Assembly: GCA_002747355.1 (NCBI GenBank)
Contig: PDPC01000042.1
Span: 1-45,145, forward strand
Length of the DNA stretch: 45,145 nucleotides
Origin: Pseudomonadota bacterium
Lineage (GTDB): Bacteria; Myxococcota_A; Polyangia; GCA-2747355
Direction: 5' to 3'
Numbering within the stretch: position 1 is the first letter of the stretch; every line of letters begins with the position of its first letter. Of this stretch, positions 7,369 through 14,463 are shown one piece after another. Made by a program: the position numbers and the translations under genes. The notes under the pieces were generated by a model that ran no database searches, was not told where the DNA came from, and saw only the letters and a program-made list of their open reading frames with translations.

Positions 7369-8789
7369 TAGGCGTAGCCGACGCCGGCGAATACGCGGAG
7401 GTAGCTGTCGGTGGCGTCGCTTGGCGCGTCGCGCTCGAGGGTGCCCGGCAGCGGGGGACGGCTGGTGCCGCCGAGGCCGGCGAAGCTGACGCCATAGCGC
7501 GAGTACTCCACGCCGACGAAGTAGCGCAGGCCGAAGGCGAGCTGGCCGCCGACGCGGCCGGCGATGGCGAAGGCTAGCCCGCCGTCGCGGCTGCCCAGGG
7601 CGTTGGCCGTCTCCTGGCCCACGCCGAGGAAGGGGCGGATGTCGGCGCTGAGGCCGAGCCGCAAGAGACCGTCGAGCAGGCCGATCTCGCCGCCGAGGGC
7701 GAGGCGCAGGAAGCGGTAGTTCATCTCTGGGAGCGCGGCGTTGTCACCGAGGCTGAAGCGACGCAGACCGAAGCCAGCCTCGGCGAAGACCAGCGCGGGG
7801 CCGAGGGAGCGCGGGCCTACCGGCAAGCGAAAGCGCAGCCCGCCGTGGAGCTGCATCGCGGAGCCGTCGACGTCGGCCTCGGCGCCGCCGATGGTCGCCG
7901 AACCTTCGGCGCGGGTCTGCATCGCGATGTGGTGGCTGAAGGTGCCGACCAGGCCGATGTGTTGGGCGATGCTGCGTGTAAACAGCGCCGCCGGGTAGAC
8001 CTCGGCGCGGAGCGTGAGCTCGCCGAAGGCGCCGCCCTTGTGGCGGCGGATGTCGGGTTGGCCGCTGAGGCCGACCAGCTCGAGGCTGCGCGTGGAGAGG
8101 CCGAAGCCGAGGTCGGCGATCACGAAGGCCTCGCTGGGGTCGCTGCGTCGCGCGAGAGCCGGCGGCGGGGGCGGCGGCGTCTCGACCACCGGCTTGGGGT
8201 CGGGCTTCGGCGGCGGCGGCGTGGGATCGGGTTTGGGATCGGGCTTAGGCGGAGGCGGCGGTGGCTGGTAGGCCAAGATAAGTTTGGCCAGCTTACGCGC
8301 CAGGGCGCTGGCCGTGCGGGTGATCCACCGCGCGGAACGGGCGGTGGCGGCGCGGCTGGCGATGCTCGCTCCTGCGCCCTGCGCCGTGTTGGGAGCGAGC
8401 GCCTCGATCTTGACGCGATAGCGACGACGCTTTCGCGTGGTGTTGACGTTCAGCACGGCCTTGCAGCGCTCGATCGTGGCGCAGAGGGCCTGCAGCGAGG
8501 CGGCGTCCTTCGGGTTGACCTTGCCGTTGGCTTTGCTCTCGTAGCGTTTCCAGCCGACGAGCTTCAGCCGCCCGCGGCGCAGCCCGGCGGCCAGACCCCG
8601 GCGCACGCGCGCGCCATTGCGGCCCCGCAGCGCCGTGGCTAGGACCAGGCCCTTGACGGGCTGTCTCACGCGTCGACGTCGGCGTCGACGGCGGCGGCGA
8701 GCGTCGACATCTGCGGCGAGGGTGAGCAGCAGCGCCAGGACGGTCAGCCCGACCAGAAAGCGCCTACGAGACGTCTTCAGCGTTTGCAT
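7365..8789 (-). CDS. Exported protein with poly-Arg, Pro-rich linker and beta-barrel-like C-terminus
   Basis: This is a 474-residue protein. The N-terminus has a twin-arginine-like signal (SRRRFLVG, then a hydrophobic stretch ending near LAADVDA). A run of ten arginines follows directly. Residues about 45-175 form a basic globular region. A proline/lysine-rich linker with KPDPKPDP repeats follows (about 178-215). The last 250 residues alternate hydrophobic and polar positions, are glycine-rich and end in an aromatic residue (YAY), as outer-membrane beta-barrels do. It begins at the A of the stop codon of the cytochrome-type fragment (TGATG overlap), so the two were probably co-translated. The function is unknown. 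Confidence 0.72.
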   Translation of the reverse strand: MQTLKTSRRRFLVGLTVLALLLTLAADVDARRRRRRRRRRVRQPVKGLVLATALRGRNGARVRRGLAAGLRRGRLKLVGWKRYESKANGKVNPKDAASLQALCATIERCKAVLNVNTTRKRRRYRVKIEALAPNTAQGAGASIASRAATARSARWITRTASALARKLAKLILAYQPPPPPPKPDPKPDPTPPPPKPDPKPVVETPPPPPPALARRSDPSEAFVIADLGFGLSTRSLELVGLSGQPDIRRHKGGAFGELTLRAEVYPAALFTRSIAQHIGLVGTFSHHIAMQTRAEGSATIGGAEADVDGSAMQLHGGLRFRLPVGPRSLGPALVFAEAGFGLRRFSLGDNAALPEMNYRFLRLALGGEIGLLDGLLRLGLSADIRPFLGVGQETANALGSRDGGLAFAIAGRVGGQLAFGLRYFVGVEYSRYGVSFAGLGGTSRPPLPGTLERDAPSDATDSYLRVFAGVGYAY

Positions 8790-9560
8790 CAGGGCACCAC
8801 CTGTTTCGCGTCAGCGATCGTTTCGGGCCTGTAGCCTGAGGTCGCGAGCATGCGCTCCAGCACGAGCACCTCCGGGACACGGGTTTGCATCAGCTCCGCG
8901 GCGTGGCGGGGGCTGAGCGGCTGGTAGTAGAGCGTGGCCTTGACCGTCAGCGGACCGCGTTGACCTGCGGGTAGAGTCACGTCGTACAGTAAGCGGTCTT
9001 TTCCCGCAACGAAGTTGGTGTCGCCGCCGAGGCCCGCGGGTGCGATGTCGGCGATCTCGGCGTCGTTCGGATCCCAGCCAACGGGCAGCAGGCGGTTGTC
9101 CTTGGCGTAGCTCGAGGCTCGCAGCAGGCGATAGGTCGGCTTGCCGGCGGTGTCGGCGAGCACGGCCTCGTAGATTTGCACCTGATCGGCGGAGGTGATC
9201 CTCTGATGGTGCGGCTGCTGTGGGCCACCGGCGGCCTCGGACGCCAGCTGCGTGCCGTCGGCGCCGAGCAGCCGGCCGCGGGAGTCGAAGCTGCCTGAGA
9301 CGAAGATCGCCGCGCCGTCTTGGGATTCGACACGAAGCTGCAGCACCACGCGTCGGGCGGGGTAGCCGGTGGGCAGCTTGTGGCCAGCCTGGCTCTGCAC
9401 CGTGACCTCGACGGAGAGGGTGTCGCCGCTGCGGGTAGCGCTGTCGATGGTGATGGTGGCCGTGCGCTTCTGCAGCCGGTCACGGGCGCGGGCGATCAGG
9501 GCGTCGAAGGCGGTGGGCGCCAGCTCGTCGGCAGTGCGCGTGATCAGAAACGGCGTCCCG
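8789..9560 (-). pseudogene. C-terminal domain of a multihaem-cytochrome-type protein, truncated at its 5' end
   Basis: About 255 residues read in frame to the stop at 8789. The sequence AGHKLPTGYPARRVVLQLRV, the region with DQVQIYEAV, SSYAKDNRLLPVGWDPND and TLYYQPLSPRHAAEL resemble the C-terminal domain I know from deltaproteobacterial secreted multihaem cytochrome proteins. No CxxCH haem site precedes it. Upstream of about 9555 the frame continues only as antisense of the PQQ dehydrogenase gene, and there is no credible start. The haem-binding N-terminal half therefore appears to be lost. The family assignment is from memory of the motif pattern and could be wrong. Confidence 0.6.
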
Positions 9561-10508
9561 CAGGCGACCGCCGCCCTCGACCTCGGCAGCCGCCTCTCCA
9601 AGGGCAACGAGCAGGGCCTGCTCGGGCTCGCCTTTCGTCCGCAGCACGCGCAGAACCGCAAGCTCTCCCTGTTTAATACCGACACCTCGGCGGCGGTGCA
9701 GGTGCGCGAGTTCCAGCTCCAGGCGGCAAACCCCGAGCTGATCGACAGCGCCAGCGAGCGCGCGATCCTGTCGGCGGCCCAGCCCCAGAGCAACCATAAC
9801 GGCGGCGGCCTGCGCTTCGGCCCCGACGGCTACCTCTATATCAGCATCGGCGACGGCGGCGGCGGCGGCGACAACCACGGCACCATCGGCAACGGTCAGC
9901 GCAAAGACACGATGCTGGGCAAGATCCTGCGTATCGACGTCGACACGACGAGTTCGGCGAAAAGCTACGGCGTGCCCTCGACCAACCCCTTCGTCGGCGA
10001 TCCGAGCTACGCGCCGGAGATCGCCTTCACCGGCCTACGCAACCCCTTCCGCTTCTCCTTCGATCGGCTCACCGGCGCGCTCTGGATCGCCGACGTCGGG
10101 CAGAACGCCAGGGAAGAGATCGACTACGTAGCGCCCGGACAGCTGGGCCATAACTTCGGCTGGCGCTGTCGCGAGGGGCTCGCGGCCTACAACATGAGCA
10201 CGGCGAACTGCAGCTCCACGACCTTCGTCGATCCCGTGTTGGTCAAGCCGACCACCGGGCCCTACTGCTCGATGATCATGGGCTATGCCTATCGCGGCTG
10301 CCGCATGCCGGGCTATCACGGTACGATCTTCTATAGCGACTACTGCCACTCCAACCCGCGCCGCTTCGAGTTCAATGGCACGACCATCTCCAACGATCAG
10401 GCGATCAGCACGATCAACCTCAACCCCATCGCCTGGACCGAAGACCAATACGGCGAACTCTACTTCGTGCGTTTGGGCAACCGGGTGTTCCGCTTGGACC
10501 CCAACTAG
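9530..10508 (+). pseudogene. PQQ-dependent sugar dehydrogenase, N-terminally truncated
   Basis: About 325 residues of a six-bladed propeller quinoprotein of the glucose/sorbosone dehydrogenase family. Clear family blocks are EQGLLGLAFRP, SNHNGGGLRFGPDGYLYIS, GKILRIDVD, TGLRNPFRFSFD and LWIADVGQNAREEIDYV. Homology begins near VIRNGVPQATAALDLGSRL (about 9535). The normal signal peptide and first blade or so are missing. The open frame upstream to 9369 is antisense of the cytochrome-type fragment. The stop TAG (10506-10508) is inside the CTAG of a 51-bp type A hairpin. Unless a start near 9530 is used, the gene is probably not functional. Confidence 0.65.
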
Positions 10509-10555
10509 AGCGCTGACCAGCTGACCTCCTGTCGCCGCGCTGATCAGCGCTCTAG
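10505..10555. terminator. 51-bp type A hairpin between convergent genes
   Basis: Two 17-nt arms (CTAGAGCGCTGACCAGC and GCTGATCAGCGCTCTAG) pair with one mismatch around a 17-nt loop. It lies between the stop of the PQQ dehydrogenase (which it overlaps) and the stop of coaD 22 bp away. It has the shape of a bidirectional terminator without a T-tract. It looks like a type A repeat whose interior has been lost, leaving only the two ends. Confidence 0.6.
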
Positions 10556-10576
10556 GGTCAGGCTGAACAGAACCCC

Positions 10577-11053
10577 TCAGACGAACTTGGCCTTCAGCGC
10601 GGCTTCGACCGCCGGCGGGACGAAGGCCGAGACGTCGCCGTGGAAGCGGGCGACCTCGCGGACCAGCGAGGAGCTGACGAAGAAGTTGTCTTCGTCGGTC
10701 ATCAGAAAGACCGTGTCGATCTCGCCGGCGAGGCGACGGTTCATCAGCGCGAGCTGGAACTCGTACTCGAAGTCGGCGACGGCCCGAAGGCCGCGGACGA
10801 TCGCCTTGGCCTTGCGCTGACGGGCGTAGTCGATCAGCAAGCCATCGAAGATGCCGACCTCGACGTCGTCACCGGGGGTGATCACCCTGCGCAGCAGCTC
10901 GACGCGCTCCTCACCGGAAAAGAGGCCTTTTTTGTTGATGTTGGTCGCGACCGCCACGATCACCTTATCAAAGAGCGCCCGCCCGCGGGCGAGGATGTCG
11001 AGGTGGCCGTTGGTGACTGGATCGAAAGAGCCAGGGTAGATCGCCAGAGTCAT
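10577..11053 (-). CDS. coaD: Phosphopantetheine adenylyltransferase
   Basis: This is a 158-residue cytoplasmic enzyme that transfers AMP from ATP to 4'-phosphopantetheine, the penultimate step of coenzyme A synthesis. The start at the ATG at 11053 gives the family-typical N-terminus (MTLAIYPGSFDPVTNGH). The nucleotidyltransferase signature NGH and the C-terminal SSSLVREVA motif are present, and the length matches bacterial CoaD. The gene follows rsmD on the same strand (43 nt apart), a common pairing in bacteria. Nothing unusual is visible. Confidence 0.96.
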   Translation of the reverse strand: MTLAIYPGSFDPVTNGHLDILARGRALFDKVIVAVATNINKKGLFSGEERVELLRRVITPGDDVEVGIFDGLLIDYARQRKAKAIVRGLRAVADFEYEFQLALMNRRLAGEIDTVFLMTDEDNFFVSSSLVREVARFHGDVSAFVPPAVEAALKAKFV

Positions 11054-11096
11054 GTGCTCGAGTCCTCTCCTTGCCCGCCGCACGCGCGCGTCATGC

Positions 11097-11666
11097 TCAT
11101 CTTCGAGGTGGTAGCTGGTAGATCGCGATCGCGCAATCACCGTAGCAGCGTCTGGTGAGCAGCTCCAGCCCACCGAGCGGATCGGGGGCGTCGTCCTTGG
11201 GGGCGTGCTCCACGGCGAGCAGCGCCTCGTCGGCGAGCAGGCCGAGGGGCTCGAGGCGGGCGAGCTGCTGCCAGGCCTCGTCGATCGCCGCGTAGGGGGG
11301 ATCGGCGAAGACCAGCTCGAAGCGAGCGCCGTCGGCGGCGAGCAGCCCGAGCGCGCGTTCGACGGGTTGGGCGAGCAGGCGGCAGCGCTCGCCGTAGCCG
11401 AGGGTGGCGATGTTGGTCGTGATCGCGCGGCGCGGCGGGCCCGCGCGCTCCACGCAGACCGCGCTCGCGGCGCCGCGGCTCAGGGCCTCGAGGGCCAGGG
11501 CGCCGCTGCCGGCGTAGAGGTCGAGGACGTTGAGATCGTCGAGGTCGAGGCGGGCCTCGAGCATCGAAAACAGCGCCTCGCGGACGCGATCGGTGGTGGG
11601 GCGGGTGACGTCGCCGCGTGGTGCGGTGAGCCGTCGGCCTCGAGCTTCGCCTGCGATGATCCGCAT
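11097..11666 (-). CDS. rsmD: 16S rRNA (guanine(966)-N2)-methyltransferase
   Basis: This 189-residue SAM-dependent methyltransferase modifies G966 of 16S rRNA during 30S assembly. The N-terminus MRIIAGEARGRRL is typical. The SAM-binding motif VLDLYAGSGALALEALSRGA (residues about 47-66) and the N2-methylase motif FADPPY (about 121-126) are both intact. It is upstream of coaD and divergent from the FliG/H/I-like trio across a gap of about 190 bp, which must hold both promoters. Confidence 0.93.
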   Translation of the reverse strand: MRIIAGEARGRRLTAPRGDVTRPTTDRVREALFSMLEARLDLDDLNVLDLYAGSGALALEALSRGAASAVCVERAGPPRRAITTNIATLGYGERCRLLAQPVERALGLLAADGARFELVFADPPYAAIDEAWQQLARLEPLGLLADEALLAVEHAPKDDAPDPLGGLELLTRRCYGDCAIAIYQLPPRR

Positions 11667-11856
11667 CGCCGAGATGTTTCCTCCTCGGCCAGCGCCGGGT
11701 CAAGGCGCCGCGAAGCGGCAGGTCTGCTATCGTCTCCCGCGAGGAGCTCCAGACGATGCCACGCGAAGACCATGGGAGAGAGCCAAGAAGCGGGAGCGCG
11801 CCAAGAAGCGGAGCGGCAGCGAGGGGCTGTCGAGCCGGCGACCCAAAGGAGCCAGT

Positions 11857-12303
11857 ATGACAGCGCTGCTTTCGCGCCTCGGACTCCAGCCGGGGGACGC
11901 GGGGGTGCTGCTGGGCGTTTTCCTGGCCGGCGACGGAGACGACGTCAGCGCGGCGGCGCTCGAGCGGCTCGAGGCGCCGTGGGCCGAACGTTGTCAGGCG
12001 GCGTTGGCGGAGATCCGAGCGCTCGAGGAGGGCCAGCGTAAGGCTGTGCTCCGGGCGCTCTCTCAGACGCTGCTGATCCCCGAGGCGCCCAAGGTGGCCA
12101 GCGATCGACTCGCGGTGCGTCTACGCGAGGTCCACCCGCAGGTGGCTGCCGCGATGCTTTCGATGGTGCCGACGGAGCTCGCCCGGCGGGTCACGCCGTC
12201 GGACGCCGAGACCTGCCGGTTGCCCGCGGCGCTGCGGGTACGGATCGCGTGGGCCGAGCTGCGTCGCCTCGAGCGGGAGGAGCGGGAGGAGCAGAGGCCT
12301 TGA
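11857..12303 (+). CDS. FliG-middle-domain-like small protein
   Basis: This is a 148-residue protein. The ATG at 11857 is chosen because AAAGGAG lies at normal spacing before it; the frame is open further upstream, but that part is antisense to rsmD. The stretch LREVHPQVAAAMLSMVPTEL (about residues 88-107) resembles the EHPQ motif and following helix of the FliG middle domain. FliG is the rotor/switch protein that in flagellar operons directly precedes fliH and fliI, exactly the order seen here. It is much shorter than full FliG (about 330 aa) and lacks the charged torque helix, so an SctK-like or other adaptor role is also possible. It overlaps the next gene by 4 nt (TTGA). Confidence 0.55.
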   Translation: MTALLSRLGLQPGDAGVLLGVFLAGDGDDVSAAALERLEAPWAERCQAALAEIRALEEGQRKAVLRALSQTLLIPEAPKVASDRLAVRLREVHPQVAAAMLSMVPTELARRVTPSDAETCRLPAALRVRIAWAELRRLEREEREEQRP

Positions 12304-13106
12304 GTCGGGCGCGGATCATCAAGGCACGGCAGCCGCAGCCGGTGTCGCCCCCGCGGCGGGTGGCGCGGCTGATCTCGGCGCGAGAGCAGGAGATCGCGGC
12401 GCGATGTGCTGCGCAGCTAACGCGCGCGGAGGAGGAGGCCGCGGAGCTGCGACAGCAGGCGCTGGACCACGGTCAAGCCCTCGCCGAGGAGGCGCTCCAG
12501 GGGGCGCAGCGAGAGGCCGTGGCGCTGCTCGTCAAGGCTCGGCGCAGCGCGGAGGCGCTGATCGAGCTCGCGCGCGCCGACCTAACGCGGTTGGCGGTGG
12601 GCATCGCCGAGAAGATCCTGGGCGCCGAGCTCGCCCTGGCGCCGGAGCGGGTGGTGCAGATCGTCGGCCAGGTGCTACGCGCGGCTGGTCCGAGCGGGCG
12701 CCTCTTGGCGCGGGTGCATCCGTTGGACCTGCCGCTCTTGGAGGCGCGCTGGGAGCAGCTGGCCGCCGCCGCCGCCGAGGGCACGCTGGAGCTGCGCCCC
12801 GACGCCGGGATCAGCCGCGGGGGTTGCGTGCTGGAGACCGATCGAGGCGTGGCTGACGGACGGATCGAGGTCCAGCTCGCGACGCTTCAGGAGGTGCTCT
12901 TCGCAGAGTCGGAGGCAGAGGCCTCGCCTCCCATCGGAGAGCTGCTCGCGGCCGACACCGACGTTGGCGAGGGTGGCGGCGAGCTGGCGGATGGCGATCT
13001 GCTGCACGACACGGTGGTGGGCCTCGTCGCCGTCGCGACCGCCGTCTCCGCCCCGCTGACGATGGACGGCGACGTGAGCCGGCCGTGGGAGGACGAGCAT
13101 GAGTGA
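12300..13106 (+). CDS. FliH/SctL-type stator of a type III export ATPase
   Basis: This is a 268-residue cytoplasmic protein. The start is a TTG at 12300 overlapping the previous stop as TTGA, with a GGAGGAG ribosome site upstream. A long alanine/glutamate-rich coiled coil (about residues 25-105) is followed by the FliH/SctL/HrpE C-terminal domain with GGCVLETDRGVADGRIEVQL (about 178-197), which binds the ATPase. The family regulates the FliI/SctN ATPase and links it to the export gate. An acidic, low-complexity tail of about 60 residues follows. It overlaps the ATPase gene by 8 nt. Confidence 0.85.
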   Translation: MSRARIIKARQPQPVSPPRRVARLISAREQEIAARCAAQLTRAEEEAAELRQQALDHGQALAEEALQGAQREAVALLVKARRSAEALIELARADLTRLAVGIAEKILGAELALAPERVVQIVGQVLRAAGPSGRLLARVHPLDLPLLEARWEQLAAAAAEGTLELRPDAGISRGGCVLETDRGVADGRIEVQLATLQEVLFAESEAEASPPIGELLAADTDVGEGGGELADGDLLHDTVVGLVAVATAVSAPLTMDGDVSRPWEDEHE

Positions 13107-14439
13107 CCGTCGGTTGGAGCGAGCGCTGGCGAGGCTCGGCGGTGTCAGAGCGCCGGTGGAGGTGAAGGGGCGCGTCACGGCGCTGACGGGGCTGGTGCTG
13201 CGAGCGCGGCTGCCTGGTGTGCACGCGGGGGAGCTGGTGCGCATCCGGATGGCCGGGCGAGAGGCGGATCGAACGCGAGGGGCCGACGGCGGCGAGCTGG
13301 AGGCCGAGGTGGTGGGCTTCTCCGGTGACGAGGTGATCTTGATGCCGCTGGGGGATCCGAGCGGGGTCGGCCCCGACAGCCTGGTCGAGGCAGCCGGGCT
13401 GGCTGAGCTCGGCGTCGGCGAGGCGCTGCTCGGGCGCGTGCTCGACGGCCTGGGGCGGCCCCTCGATGGCGAATCCCCAGCAGGGCAGCTGACGCCCTGG
13501 CCGCTGGCGCGATCGGCGCCGGATCCGCTCTCACGTCCCCGGATCACGCGACCGCTGCAGCTCGGGGTGCGCGCCCTCGATGGCCTGCTGACGGTAGGCG
13601 AGGGGCAGCGGGTGGGGCTCTTCGCCGGCTCCGGCGTGGGCAAGTCGACGCTGCTGGGGCAGATCGCGCGGCAGACCAACGCGGACATCTGTGTGGTCTG
13701 TCTGGTTGGCGAGCGTGGCCGAGAGGTGCGCGAGTTCATCGAGGAGTCTCTGGGCGAGGAGGGGCTCTCGCGCTCGGTGGTGGTCTGCGCCACCAGCGAC
13801 GTGCCGCCGCTGGTGCGCCTGAAGTCGGCGCAGGTAGCCACGGCGATCGCCGAGTACTTCCGCGCCTGCGGCAGCCGGGTGCTGCTCTTGATGGACTCGG
13901 TGACGCGCTACGCTCGCGCCCTGCGCGAGGTCGGGCTGGCCGCGGGCGAGCCGCCTGCGCGCCGCGGCTATCCGCCGAGCGTCTTCGCCGCGCTTCCCAA
14001 GCTCCTCGAGCGCACCGGGACATCCCCCGAGGGCTCGATCACGGCGATCTACACTGTCCTCGTCGAGGGCGGCGACATGGAGGAACCCATCGCCGACGAG
14101 GTGCGCGGCATCCTCGATGGCCACGTCGTGCTGACCCGCGACCTCGCGCAGCGAAACCACTGGCCGGCGATAGACATCCTGCAGAGCCTCTCGCGGGTGA
14201 TGAGCCAGATCACGGACTCGACACACCAGAAGGCCGCAGCCGAGCTACGCCAGCTGCTGGCCGCCTACGAACGTCGCCGCGATCTGATCGCCCTGGGCGC
14301 CTACGAGCGCGGCAGCGAGCCCCAGACCGATCGGGCGATCGACCTGATGCCCCGGCTCGAGGCCTACCTCTGCCAGCACCCAAACGAGGAGAACACCCTC
14401 GAGCAGAGCGTCGAGGCGCTGCAAGCGCTCTTTGATTGA
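13099..14439 (+). CDS. FliI/SctN-type type III export ATPase
   Basis: This is a 446-residue hexameric ATPase related to the F1 beta subunit. The Walker A motif FAGSGVGKSTLLGQI lies near residues 175-190, VVCLVGERGREVREF follows, the Walker B region LLLMDSVTRYARALRE is present, and GYPPSVFAALPKLLERTG is the family's most conserved block. These ATPases unfold and release substrates of flagellar or injectisome export. The N-terminal beta-barrel domain is intact, and the stator gene overlaps it. No FliJ/SctO, export-gate, ring, rod or needle gene lies in the window; the next gene is convergent 24 bp away. Confidence 0.92.
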   Translation: MSDRRLERALARLGGVRAPVEVKGRVTALTGLVLRARLPGVHAGELVRIRMAGREADRTRGADGGELEAEVVGFSGDEVILMPLGDPSGVGPDSLVEAAGLAELGVGEALLGRVLDGLGRPLDGESPAGQLTPWPLARSAPDPLSRPRITRPLQLGVRALDGLLTVGEGQRVGLFAGSGVGKSTLLGQIARQTNADICVVCLVGERGREVREFIEESLGEEGLSRSVVVCATSDVPPLVRLKSAQVATAIAEYFRACGSRVLLLMDSVTRYARALREVGLAAGEPPARRGYPPSVFAALPKLLERTGTSPEGSITAIYTVLVEGGDMEEPIADEVRGILDGHVVLTRDLAQRNHWPAIDILQSLSRVMSQITDSTHQKAAAELRQLLAAYERRRDLIALGAYERGSEPQTDRAIDLMPRLEAYLCQHPNEENTLEQSVEALQALFD

Positions 14440-14463
14440 GGGGGTGGGCGCGGGGGTCCGCGA

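Noticed and set aside
8650-8710. Arginine run as a sequencing artefact
   Set aside because: The codons vary (CGA, CGT, CGC, CGG), the frame is kept on both sides, and similar runs after signal peptides occur in this kind of bacterium; kept as real.
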